Below, one piece after another: positions 10,598-20,653 of a DNA stretch of 64,000 bases. The notes under the pieces were generated by a model that saw only the letters and a list, made by a program, of their open reading frames with translations, was not told the DNA's origin and did not search any database. Origin of the DNA: Teredinibacter sp. KSP-S5-2 (lineage in GTDB: Bacteria; Pseudomonadota; Gammaproteobacteria; Pseudomonadales; Cellvibrionaceae); assembly GCF_032773895.1 (NCBI RefSeq), contig NZ_CP120416.1, positions 4,555,001 to 4,619,000 on the forward strand, in the 5' to 3' direction. Every line of letters starts with the position of its first letter. Positions within the stretch are counted from its first letter, which is position 1. Both the position numbers and the translations under genes were made by a program.

Positions 10598-11007
10598 AGC
10601 TTATCGAGCATCTTATGGAGTTTGAGGTTAGGTATTTGGTCTGCTCCCCGACGGGCGAGCACTATAGCATCTATTGGGGGGAGTTGTTGGTGTTTCAAAC
10701 GGAATGATTCGCGAACTATCCGTTTAAAGCGATTTCGATCAACCGCCAAGCGTAGGTTTTTCTTTGCGACCACTAACCCTAACCGGGCATAGCCTCTGTT
10801 ATTAGGTTTCGCAAGAATCAGGCAATAGCGATCCGACCCACGAAAAGGTGGATTATCGAATACGGGGGAGAAATCTGAAGCGTTGAGTAGACGTGACGCT
10901 TTGGGAAACTTAAAGCCGCTGATGGGAGTAGGTGCTTTCAACTGAGAGCCAGTCTCGATGATCGAGTCTGATTCTTGGGTTTTAGGTTGAAAATCCTTGC
11001 CGGACAC
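10543..11007 (-). CDS. rnpA: Ribonuclease P protein component RnpA
   Basis: The protein subunit of RNase P, which processes the 5' ends of tRNAs with the catalytic RNA. The family core runs from 'FPKASRLLNASDFSPVF' through the RNA-binding motif 'KKNLRLAVDRNRFKRIVRES' (the RNR motif is visible). At 154 residues it is longer than the usual 110-135, because about 33 polar residues precede the conserved start. No Met lies closer to the core, though GTG or TTG starts could exist. It is adjacent to rpmH, the standard arrangement. Confidence 0.95.
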   Translation of the reverse strand: MSGKDFQPKTQESDSIIETGSQLKAPTPISGFKFPKASRLLNASDFSPVFDNPPFRGSDRYCLILAKPNNRGYARLGLVVAKKNLRLAVDRNRFKRIVRESFRLKHQQLPPIDAIVLARRGADQIPNLKLHKMLDKLWKRVAKQAAENKKSERS

Positions 11008-11033
11008 TCCAGCGGCTCAAGCTATATAAGGTA

Positions 11034-11168
11034 TTAAGCGGAAAGACGTACGCGACCTTTAGCGCGACGACGAGCAAGTACCTTACGACCGTTTTTAGTT
11101 GCCATACGAGCACGGAAACCGTGAACACGCTTGCGTTTTAGGTTGCTTGGTTGAAATGTTCTTTTCAT
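11034..11168 (-). CDS. rpmH: Large-subunit ribosomal protein bL34
   Basis: A 44-residue basic protein that I translated by eye from the minus strand. It begins [17 protein letters not shown], has '[18 protein letters not shown]' in the middle and ends in 'VRLSA', so it is unmistakably bL34. It lies 26 bases before rnpA and is the first gene of the minus-strand rpmH-rnpA-yidD-yidC-mnmE cluster, divergent from dnaA. It has the normal length. Confidence 0.97.
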   Translation of the reverse strand: MKRTFQPSNLKRKRVHGFRARMATKNGRKVLARRRAKGRVRLSA

Positions 11169-11419
11169 TTCCAAATTCCTGCAATTTGTTGCCAGTTAAA
11201 CGAGCGCATTCCTCTATAAATAGAGCACCTTAATAAAAGGGCGTACTACTTAGCGCCGTGAAGAGTACGAAGGACGCGCGATTCTATAGATATTCCTTAA
11301 GAAAATCAACGGTGAATCCGAACGGGAAGCAAGGATGATCTCGTCTTTTGTGGAGTTTTTGTTCGATATGTCTGAAGTTAACTTGTATTAAACAATTTCC
11401 TAATAGCTTATTAACAGGG

Positions 11420-11428
11420 TTATCCACA
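11420..11428 (+). promoter_or_regulatory. DnaA box (TTATCCACA)
   Basis: An exact match to the strong DnaA box TTATCCACA, about 310 bases upstream of dnaA. With the inverted box at 11567 it brackets an AT-rich segment. Confidence 0.65.
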
Positions 11429-11566
11429 AAAAGACTTGGTTTGGTAATATATTTCTATTCAAATGTTTTATTCATAAAAACGGCGCAAATAGTTAATATT
11501 TGTCGGTGCCGTAGGGCTATAGCCCAGATATTGCAAGGCATATAACAAAATTTTATTGAACATTCC

Positions 11567-11575
11567 TGTGGATAA
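11567..11575 (-). promoter_or_regulatory. DnaA box (TTATCCACA on minus strand)
   Basis: The plus strand reads TGTGGATAA, the exact complement of the strong box. It lies about 160 bases before the dnaA start, so it could act in initiation or in dnaA autorepression. Confidence 0.65.
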
Positions 11576-11737
11576 GATTTTGTTTTGGGAGTAAACTGGC
11601 CGGCCATTTTGGTTTTGCTACTAAACTTTTAAGAATGATGGCGCATAAAACAACATATTAAGTTTTTTTATGTTCTCTCCGTTTGTGCCTGTTCTACACT
11701 TAAAAACGCCGCGCTAATTTTGCTTTTTTTGGAGTGA

Positions 11738-13348
11738 ATGGAATTGCCTGAATCCACCTGGGAAACCTGTGTTTCCTATTTGCAATCAGAGCTGCCTGCC
11801 CAGCAGTTTAATACCTGGATACGCCCGCTAAGAGTCGATAACTCTAGCGAAACTGTGTTGCGCCTTGCTGCGCCGAATCGGTTTGTTTTGGATTGGGTAA
11901 ACGATAAATACTTATCGAGAATTCAGGAAATTGTTGACCAGCAATCCATGGAAGAGCATCGCACGGTCGAGTTAATGGTGGCTAATCGACAGAACACTAC
12001 TTCTGGTAATCATTTTCTGGCCAGGCCTATTGCCAATTCACTAGTAGAGACGAACCCTTTCCCTGCAGAGCCACAGCAACAGATTCAGGATCCGGTGGAT
12101 ACTCAATTTTCAACTGATGAGCCTGCTTTCTGCGGTATTAGTACAGAAAGACCTGTGTTAAAAAAACGAAAGAAGACTGAAGATGATTTTGAAGCGGGTG
12201 GCGTCTTTATTGATGGTGCTGTGTTATCTGATAATGGGGAAGACTTTAAAAATCAACCGCCTATGGGGCTCTTTAATCGCAAAGAACCTCGTACTGTAAA
12301 AGTTGAAACCGAAAGCGGCCCTCAACATAAGCACAACTTAAACCGAAATTTTATTTTTGAAAACTTTGTTGTTGGTAAGTCAAACCAGCTTGGTTTGGCT
12401 GCGGCAACGCAGGTGGCTGATAACCCGGGCGGATCGTACAACCCTCTATTTATATACGGTGGCGTGGGTTTGGGGAAAACCCACCTTATGCATGCTGTCG
12501 GGAATGAGCTGGTTAAACGCAAACCCGGAGCCAAAGTAGTGTATTTGCATTCGGAACGTTTTGTTGCCGATATGGTTAAGGCGTTGCAACTTAACGCAAT
12601 CAACGACTTTAAACGTTTTTACCGTTCCGTAGATGCGTTATTAATTGATGATATTCAGTTTTTCGCTGGTAAAGAGCGTTCCCAGGAGGAGTTTTTCCAT
12701 ACCTTTAATGCGCTACTGGAAGGTGGTCAACAAATTATCCTGACGTGTGATCGTTACCCTAAGGAAATTGATGGCCTGGAGGAGAGATTAAAATCTCGTT
12801 TTGGTTGGGGTCTGACCGTAGCTATTGAACCACCGGAATTGGAAACGCGTGTAGCAATTATAAAAAAGAAAGCGGAAGAGGTGGATGTTGTCTTACCAAA
12901 CGATGCCGCTTTTTTTATTGCCCAAAGAATTCGTTCGAATGTGCGAGAGCTTGAAGGTGCATTAAAGCGTGTAATTGCCAACGCGCAATTTACCGGCCGC
13001 TCCATTACTGTCGAATTAGTGAGAGAATCGCTAAAAGATCTACTTGCCCTGCAAGATCGTCTGGTAAGTATCGATAATATACAGCGCGTTGTCGCAGAGT
13101 ATTATAAAATCAAGGTTTCCGATCTGCATTCCAAGCGAAGAAGTCGTTCAGTTGCCAGGCCACGTCAGGTTGCTATGTATCTGGCAAAGGATTTAACACA
13201 TCACAGTTTGCCTGAAATAGGTGATGTTTTTGGGGGAAGGGATCATACGACAGTTCTCCACGCTTGCCGAAAAATAAAAGAACTTTTGGAATCGGACGCG
13301 GATATAAGAGAAGATGTAAAAAACTTGCTAAGAACGCTAACAACGTAA
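11738..13348 (+). CDS. dnaA: Chromosomal replication initiator DnaA
   Basis: A 536-residue AAA+ initiator that binds DnaA boxes, melts oriC and loads helicase. Domain I (DnaB/DiaA contact) is at about residues 1-85, and a long polar linker (domain II) runs to about 205. The AAA+ domain has Walker A '[15 protein letters not shown]' (about 240-254) and Walker B '[13 protein letters not shown]' (about 300). Domain IV has the DnaA signature around '[15 protein letters not shown]'. GGAG lies only three bases before the ATG, tight but usable. It heads dnaA-dnaN-recF-gyrB. The linker is longer than in E. coli (467 residues), which is common in Pseudomonas-like genera. Confidence 0.99.
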   Translation: MELPESTWETCVSYLQSELPAQQFNTWIRPLRVDNSSETVLRLAAPNRFVLDWVNDKYLSRIQEIVDQQSMEEHRTVELMVANRQNTTSGNHFLARPIANSLVETNPFPAEPQQQIQDPVDTQFSTDEPAFCGISTERPVLKKRKKTEDDFEAGGVFIDGAVLSDNGEDFKNQPPMGLFNRKEPRTVKVETESGPQHKHNLNRNFIFENFVVGKSNQLGLAAATQVADNPGGSYNPLFIYGGVGLGKTHLMHAVGNELVKRKPGAKVVYLHSERFVADMVKALQLNAINDFKRFYRSVDALLIDDIQFFAGKERSQEEFFHTFNALLEGGQQIILTCDRYPKEIDGLEERLKSRFGWGLTVAIEPPELETRVAIIKKKAEEVDVVLPNDAAFFIAQRIRSNVRELEGALKRVIANAQFTGRSITVELVRESLKDLLALQDRLVSIDNIQRVVAEYYKIKVSDLHSKRRSRSVARPRQVAMYLAKDLTHHSLPEIGDVFGGRDHTTVLHACRKIKELLESDADIREDVKNLLRTLTT

Positions 13349-13400
13349 GTTTTTAACTATCGCGCTTGTCTTTTAAATTTGGATCTTAAGAGAAAACACA

Positions 13401-14504
13401 ATGAAATTTTCTGTTTCTAGAGAAGCAATCATTAAACCATTGCAATTGGTAGCGGGTGTGGTTGAACGCCGACAAACGTTACCTGTACTTTCAAACGTAT
13501 TGGTTGTTTTAGAGGGGAATCAATTATCTCTCACGGGTACCGATCTAGAAGTGGAAATTGTTGGTCGTATTCCGCTTGATGGAGATTACACTGCTGGAGA
13601 AATTACGGTCCCTGCTAAAAAGTTTGTGGATATTGTCAGATCTTTGCCCGATGGATCCAATATCGACTTTTCCCTTAAAGATCAAAAGGTTACGATCAAA
13701 TCAGGTCGTAGTCGCTTTACCCTTTCTACTCTTGCTGCCAGCGAGTTTCCTGCGGTTGAGCAGGGTGCACAGGACATGGTGTTTAGTTGTCCACAAAAAG
13801 AGGTTAAGCGCTTAATTGATCGAACTAGCTTTTCTATGGCCCAACAGGATGTTCGTTATTATTTGAACGGTATGTTGTGGGAGGTTCGGCCTGATGCTCT
13901 GCGTGTTGTAGCAACCGATGGACACCGCTTGGCAATGTGCACTAGGTCAGTCACTGTGGATGTTAAAGATACCCAGCAGGCAATATTGCCTCGTAAAGGT
14001 GTTATTGAGCTTTCGAGGTTGTTGAATGACTCGGAAGACACTGTGGAATTGGTTTTTGGTTCAACGCATATCCGCGCGGTCACTTCTGAATTCACATTCA
14101 CATCAAAGCTTGTTGATGGGAAATTTCCGGATTATGAGCGTGTGCTTCCTAAGGGCGGGGATAAGATCGTTATAGGCGACAGGGCTGAACTAAAGCAGGC
14201 GTTTGCTCGTACTGCAATCTTGTCCAATGAAAAGTATCGTGGTGTGAGGCTTAATTTGGAAACCGGGCAGCTTACTATTATTGCTAACAACCCGGAGCAG
14301 GAGGAGGCGGAGGATCAGGTAGCTGTGGATTACACTGGCGATTCGTTGGAAGTTGGTTTTAACGTGAGTTATCTACAGGATGTCGCCAACGTTTTATCTT
14401 CCGAAAAAATTCAATTAACGCTTTCCGATTCCAATAGCAGTGTTCTGTTAGAAGAACCTGAAAATTCGGATTCAGCTTATGTAGTAATGCCAATGAGACT
14501 GTAG
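13401..14504 (+). CDS. dnaN: DNA polymerase III beta subunit (sliding clamp)
   Basis: A 367-residue clamp subunit. Dimers form a ring that tethers polymerase III and other DNA enzymes to DNA. Three clamp folds are expected. The start 'MKFSVSREAIIKPLQLVAGVVERRQTLPVLSNVL' region, 'VVATDGHRLAMC' (about 173) and the C-terminal 'YVVMPMRL' (end of the clamp-ligand pocket) are all canonical. It lies 52 bases after dnaA and 57 bases before recF. The length is the family standard. Confidence 0.98.
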   Translation: MKFSVSREAIIKPLQLVAGVVERRQTLPVLSNVLVVLEGNQLSLTGTDLEVEIVGRIPLDGDYTAGEITVPAKKFVDIVRSLPDGSNIDFSLKDQKVTIKSGRSRFTLSTLAASEFPAVEQGAQDMVFSCPQKEVKRLIDRTSFSMAQQDVRYYLNGMLWEVRPDALRVVATDGHRLAMCTRSVTVDVKDTQQAILPRKGVIELSRLLNDSEDTVELVFGSTHIRAVTSEFTFTSKLVDGKFPDYERVLPKGGDKIVIGDRAELKQAFARTAILSNEKYRGVRLNLETGQLTIIANNPEQEEAEDQVAVDYTGDSLEVGFNVSYLQDVANVLSSEKIQLTLSDSNSSVLLEEPENSDSAYVVMPMRL

Positions 14505-14561
14505 TTTCATTGGTATTCTTCTATCTCTACTACTTCATTGTTAATAACGAGTTGATACGCA

Positions 14562-15695
14562 GTGCCCTATATATCAAGGCTTAGTATTACTCAGTTTCGA
14601 AATATCCTCAGCGCCGACATATCTCCCAGTCCCGACGTTAACTTTATATACGGCGAAAACGGGTCTGGGAAGACAAGTCTTTTGGAATCCATTAGCTACC
14701 TCGCTCACGGTCGTTCTTTCCGTACACGTAAATATCGGCAGTTGGTCGGTCGCAATTGTGACAGGTTTGTTCTTTATACCGATGTTGTCGAGCAGGACCA
14801 GAAAACCGGAGTGGGGATAGAGCGAGCTCAGAGAGGGGAAAGTAGAACCCGCGCTTCAGGTAGAGCGGTATCCAGTTCTGCAGAGTTGGCTTCGTTGTTA
14901 CCAATACTTGTGCTAAATACTCACTCTTTTGAATTGCTGGAAGGATCCCCCAAAATACGTCGTCAATACTTCGATTGGTTGGTGTTTCACGTGAAACATC
15001 GGTTTGGGCAGTGTTGGAAAGACTATACAAAATGCCTTAAGCAAAGGAATAGTTTGCTCCGATCTGGTAAAATTACCTACCAGAATTTGGAGCCCTGGGA
15101 CCAGGAGTTAACACGGTTATCCGAACAAATAAGGGAGCTTAGAGCGGATTGTTTACGGGGAGTTGAGGTAGCTTTTGCCGCGATTCTCAGTAGAGCTGCT
15201 TCAAGAGTTGGTGCTGGGTTTTCTAATGTTTCTGATATTCAGCTTGTTTATGATCACGGTTGGGATGACGCCAGTACCTTAACCTCGTTACTAGCCGACT
15301 CATTTGAGCGCGACAAAAAGCTGGGGTATACAAATATCGGCCCTCATAAGGCGCAGTTTAAGGTGATGTTGGGGAACGCAAACGCGATTGACTATCTATC
15401 GCGGGGCCAGCAGAAGGTCATCATAACTGCATTGTTTATGACATTGGCCCGGGTTTTTAAAGACGCTACCTTAAGGTCACCAGTTTTTCTATTGGACGAT
15501 CTACCGGCTGAGCTGGATGGATCTAATCGAAACCTGATTCAGGATTGGATTAGGGAAATGAATTCCCAAGTGTTTATTACCGGGATTGAGAAAAAGCAAC
15601 TTCTTGCCGGCTCGTGGTTAGAGAGGCAAGGTAAAGTGTTTCACGTGAAACATGGAACTATAACTGAAGAGCCTCAAGCGATAACTTCTGTTTGA
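14562..15695 (+). CDS. recF: DNA replication and repair protein RecF
   Basis: A 377-residue SMC-like ATPase that helps load RecA at gaps with RecO and RecR. Walker A 'GENGSGKTSLLESI' is at about residues 31-44. The ABC signature 'YLSRGQQKVIITALFM' (about 283) and Walker B 'PVFLLDDLPAELD' (about 312) are clear. The start is GTG. The coding sequence contains two exact parS palindromes, read as the repeated peptide 'VFHVKH' at about residues 140 and 358. Centromere function has thus been built into the gene. Confidence 0.97.
   Translation: MPYISRLSITQFRNILSADISPSPDVNFIYGENGSGKTSLLESISYLAHGRSFRTRKYRQLVGRNCDRFVLYTDVVEQDQKTGVGIERAQRGESRTRASGRAVSSSAELASLLPILVLNTHSFELLEGSPKIRRQYFDWLVFHVKHRFGQCWKDYTKCLKQRNSLLRSGKITYQNLEPWDQELTRLSEQIRELRADCLRGVEVAFAAILSRAASRVGAGFSNVSDIQLVYDHGWDDASTLTSLLADSFERDKKLGYTNIGPHKAQFKVMLGNANAIDYLSRGQQKVIITALFMTLARVFKDATLRSPVFLLDDLPAELDGSNRNLIQDWIREMNSQVFITGIEKKQLLAGSWLERQGKVFHVKHGTITEEPQAITSV
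14983..14998. promoter_or_regulatory. parS site 1 (ParB-binding centromere)
   Basis: The 16-base perfect palindrome TGTTTCACGTGAAACA is identical to the canonical chromosomal parS. It is inside recF and lies close to the candidate origins, as expected for ParB loading. Confidence 0.93.
15637..15652. promoter_or_regulatory. parS site 2 (ParB-binding centromere)
   Basis: A second identical 16-base parS palindrome, 654 bases from the first and also inside recF, in the same reading frame so that both encode FHVKH. I found no other full match in the window. Confidence 0.93.
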
Positions 15696-15698
15696 TGA

Positions 15699-18176
<2,478 letters not shown>

Positions 18177-18190
18177 TTAAGACCAATATT

Positions 18191-18224
18191 AAACCTCTGT
18201 CCGCTTATTATCAGGGCAGAGGTT
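18191..18224 (+). terminator. Rho-independent terminator after gyrB
   Basis: An inverted repeat of 12 bases with one mismatch (AAACCTCTGTCC ... GGGCAGAGGTTT) is followed by a T-rich tract. It ends the dnaA-dnaN-recF-gyrB unit. From here to 18480 I see no further gene or structure. Confidence 0.8.
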
Positions 18225-18481
18225 TTCTGGCTTTTTACTACTCTTCTCTCCTTTCTTTAAAATTCAAACTGTCGAACTGTAAGTAAAGTACGTCTTCCGC
18301 AGGCTTGCTATCCCATCGCTTAATACTCGGATATACTCGTTAGAATTGCTAACCGCGAGTCCACAATTGCCGAGCAAAAGTGTTTGTAGGGTGTGTGATT
18401 ACTTACTTAGTCTGAAATCAAAATCCTATTTTGGTTGGGTGACGAATTGTATCTCTTTTTTTAATATCAATCATAAAAACT

Positions 18482-18527
18482 ACTACATGTAATTTTATTG
18501 ACGGTATTACATGTAATAAACTATATT
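18482..18527 (+). promoter_or_regulatory. Promoter with twin palindromic operator for the psp/flotillin block
   Basis: A good sigma-70-like promoter: TTGACG at 18498-18503, an 18-base spacer and TATATT at 18522-18527. Two copies of a 12-base palindromic motif, ACTACATGTAAT at 18482-18493 and ATTACATGTAAT at 18506-18517, lie 24 bases apart. The second sits between -35 and -10. That layout suits repression. The first gene of the block has a ribbon-helix-helix-like N-terminus and is the obvious candidate regulator. I saw no sigma-54 promoter of the enterobacterial psp type. Confidence 0.65.
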
Positions 18528-18533
18528 TGCCCT

Positions 18534-19169
18534 ATGAAAGCAAAATCCTCAGCACATTACCAACGAGAGTATCGGAAAAGACTTCGAGAACAAGGGTTAG
18601 TGAAAAAGGAAGTCTGGATCCTTCCAGAAAATTCTGGACGGCTCGCTGAATATGAAAAGCATTTAAGGCTTCGAGGCGACACCGTCGCTTCAAAAGGAGA
18701 GATAAGCATGAGTAACAGCAAAAAAGAGAGCAGCTGGAATACAAGTAGTTTGTATGACTCTCTAAAGGAAACTGAGTTGTTTGCCAGTGGTTTGGCTGCG
18801 ATTGAACTAATAGATGGTGTCGAGCCAGCGATACATATCACAATGAAAGAATACGGCGACCTGCCTATTTTCCTGACCGTTTCGGGTGACCAGATTATTG
18901 CTGAATCCGTTCTTTGGTCTGTGTCGGAGGTAAAAGATGTTGCAGGGTTTAATGAAGCGATTTTGAGAACACACAAATACTTCCCCCTCTCCACAATTTG
19001 CCTTGATCAGATGGGCTCAAACGGTGACTACTATCAGATGTTTGGGGCGCTGAGTTCGACCTCGCTAATACAAAACGTAGTATTTGAAATTGAAGTGTTG
19101 GCAAGTAATGTTATTCAGGCGACGGAAGCTTATGGCGAGTTTCTGAACATTTCCGTTGAAGCGAGCTAA
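18534..19169 (+). CDS. RHH-like DNA-binding domain fused to DUF2170 (YjfI family)
   Basis: A 211-residue protein. Residues 1 to about 50 (with 'YQREYRKRLREQGLVKKEVWILPE') resemble ribbon-helix-helix DNA-binding proteins. The remainder resembles the DUF2170/YjfI domain, which in E. coli is a stand-alone protein encoded just before the PspA paralogue YjfJ. The ATG at 18534 sits only about seven bases after the -10 box and has no Shine-Dalgarno sequence, so the transcript may be leaderless. An internal ATG at 18708 has a strong ribosome site and would give the DUF2170 domain alone (about 153 residues). Likely role: autoregulator and PspA partner, by inference from domain and neighbours. Confidence 0.8.
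   Translation: MKAKSSAHYQREYRKRLREQGLVKKEVWILPENSGRLAEYEKHLRLRGDTVASKGEISMSNSKKESSWNTSSLYDSLKETELFASGLAAIELIDGVEPAIHITMKEYGDLPIFLTVSGDQIIAESVLWSVSEVKDVAGFNEAILRTHKYFPLSTICLDQMGSNGDYYQMFGALSSTSLIQNVVFEIEVLASNVIQATEAYGEFLNISVEAS
18694..18710 (+). promoter_or_regulatory. Internal ribosome-binding site and restart codon in the DUF2170 gene
   Basis: AAGGAGA is followed after seven bases by an in-frame ATG at 18708, beginning 'MSNSKKES'. This falls exactly between the RHH-like part and the DUF2170 part. A separate DUF2170-only product is therefore plausible. Confidence 0.5.
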
Positions 19170-19183
19170 GCAGGAGTAGACAA

Positions 19184-19867
19184 ATGAATATTTGGTCAAA
19201 AATGATGACCGCGTTACGCGGTGGGGTAAACGAAGCTGGTGAGGCAATTGTTGATAGCCAAGCCCTAAGAATCCTTGATCAAGAAATCCGGGAATCATCG
19301 GAAGAGTTGAATCAATCAAAAGATAGCCTGGCGGAAATATTAGCTCGGCAAAAAGTGGCGGAAGAAAAATGTGCGCAATTGGAACTGCAAATAAAAGAAC
19401 ATGAAGGCTATGCGATTAAAGCACTGGATAAGGGGGATGAAGGGTTAGCAAGAGAAGTCGCGGAAAAAATCGCAGATCTTGAAAACCAACATACTCAGGA
19501 ACAGGAGGCCGCAAAAGGCTTTGAACAGAGTGTGGCATCTCTTCGACAAGCTATAAAGCAAGCAGAACAAAACCTGAAGCGCATTAAACAACAGGTTGAT
19601 ACCGTTAAAGCGACAGAAAATGTGCAACGTGCCCAAGCTGCGGTGGCGGAGCGTCATAGTGGATCGCAATCCAAAATGCGAACAGCGATGGATTCGCTGG
19701 AACGTATCAAGGAAAGACAAGCATTAAAATCTGCACAAATGTCTGCAGCAAAAGAAATAGCAGAAGAGACGTCAGAAACATCACTTCAATCGAAACTTGA
19801 AAAAGCTGGAATTGCATCCAGCGGAAAAAGTGCCGACGATATACTTGATAGGTTGAAGAAAAAATAA
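19184..19867 (+). CDS. pspA: PspA/IM30 (ESCRT-III-like) membrane-stress protein
   Basis: A 227-residue, mostly coiled-coil PspA/Vipp1 family protein. Such proteins polymerise on damaged or stressed membranes and stabilise or remodel them. The N-terminal amphipathic start 'MNIWSKMMTALRGG' and the following 'ALRILDQEIRESSEEL' fit the family. Long heptad-rich helices cover about residues 25-190, and the tail ends 'SADDILDRLKKK'. It resembles the YjfJ branch more than the sigma-54-controlled PspA of E. coli, since pspB, pspC and pspF are absent. GCAGGAG stands just before the ATG, 14 bases after the DUF2170 gene. Confidence 0.92.
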   Translation: MNIWSKMMTALRGGVNEAGEAIVDSQALRILDQEIRESSEELNQSKDSLAEILARQKVAEEKCAQLELQIKEHEGYAIKALDKGDEGLAREVAEKIADLENQHTQEQEAAKGFEQSVASLRQAIKQAEQNLKRIKQQVDTVKATENVQRAQAAVAERHSGSQSKMRTAMDSLERIKERQALKSAQMSAAKEIAEETSETSLQSKLEKAGIASSGKSADDILDRLKKK

Positions 19868-19926
19868 ATGCTGTTAACAGATGTTAATTAACAACATATA
19901 AAAATCAGCAATATGGAGGGTGGGGT

Positions 19927-20616
19927 ATGTTTGCGATCTTTTTTATGGAGGATATGGATCCGTTTTATCAGAATATCTCATCCTTCCCTACCGTAATTTT
20001 TACGTTCTTTCTCGCCATCACAGTTCTCTATTGGCTGATAGCTGTATTGGGTTTTATTGATATCGATATTCTCGATTTCGACCTTCCTGAGGCTGATGGT
20101 CTTGAAATCGAAGGCGAAGGTTTTTCCAACCCGGATGTTTTAGCCGGGCTTATGTTACGCTTTGGCCTTCAGGGAGTTCCTGTAACAGTTATCATATCTT
20201 TTATCTCACTGCTTGGTTGGATATTCTCCTACTATATTGTCCACTTTTTACTTGGGTTTGTACCTGAAGGAGCCTTGCGTTTTCTGGCAGGAATCCCGGT
20301 TTTATTGTTTAGTTTATATGTGGCCGTAATGATTACAGCCGTATTGATTAAACCTCTACGTCCCTTGTTTAAAAAAGCCCAGCAACAAACTGTGAAACAT
20401 GTACTTGGACAAACCGCAATTGTTAGAACTTCGAAAGTAGACTCGGAGTTTGGCGAAGCGACCTTGGAAGATGGTGGAGCTGGTTTGATTTTGAAGGTAC
20501 GAACAACCGGGGGCGAAGAATTTGTCAAAGGTGATCGAGTGGTTTTACTGGAACATCTGAAAGACAAAAATACCTTTCGAGTTATCTCGGAAAAAGAGTT
20601 TTTAGGAAACAAATAG
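19927..20616 (+). CDS. yqiJ: YqiJ-like inner-membrane protein with C-terminal OB-fold (NfeD-related)
   Basis: A 229-residue membrane protein. One hydrophobic helix lies at about residues 18-45. Two more are at about 75-140 ('GVPVTVIISFISLLGWIFSYYIV', 'LAGIPVLLFSLYVAVMITAVLI'). A C-terminal soluble beta-rich domain at about 155-229 ('VLGQTAIVRTSKVDSEFGEATL') resembles the OB-fold of NfeD/YqiJ proteins. YqiJ is the usual partner of the flotillin YqiK, and here the flotillin gene follows 37 bases later. The ribosome site GGAGG is strong. It probably anchors or modulates the flotillin scaffold. Confidence 0.87.
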   Translation: MFAIFFMEDMDPFYQNISSFPTVIFTFFLAITVLYWLIAVLGFIDIDILDFDLPEADGLEIEGEGFSNPDVLAGLMLRFGLQGVPVTVIISFISLLGWIFSYYIVHFLLGFVPEGALRFLAGIPVLLFSLYVAVMITAVLIKPLRPLFKKAQQQTVKHVLGQTAIVRTSKVDSEFGEATLEDGGAGLILKVRTTGGEEFVKGDRVVLLEHLKDKNTFRVISEKEFLGNK

Positions 20617-20653
20617 CAAAATTAAATTTAATTAGGATATGGGGTAAACAGCT

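Larger units (their letters stand above)
11169..11737. other. Intergenic region rpmH/dnaA: candidate origin and divergent promoters
   Basis: About 570 bases without a credible gene, AT-rich in the middle. Two perfect DnaA boxes are present, TTATCCACA at 11420-11428 and its complement TGTGGATAA at 11567-11575, flanking an AT-rich segment. This is where oriC lies in Pseudomonas. It must also carry the promoters for rpmH (leftwards) and dnaA (rightwards). DnaA boxes here could instead serve dnaA autoregulation. A 65-codon open frame at 11348-11545 crosses the first box and looks like chance. Confidence 0.55.

Noticed and set aside
11348-11545. 65-codon open frame upstream of dnaA
   Set aside because: It crosses a DnaA box, lacks a ribosome site, is Cys/Phe/Leu-rich in a low-complexity way and has no recognisable domain. 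Treated as chance.
18177-18533. Sigma-54 promoter for the psp-like operon
   Set aside because: I looked for a GG-N10-GC element with TGGCAC/TTGC and found none; a sigma-70-like promoter is present instead.
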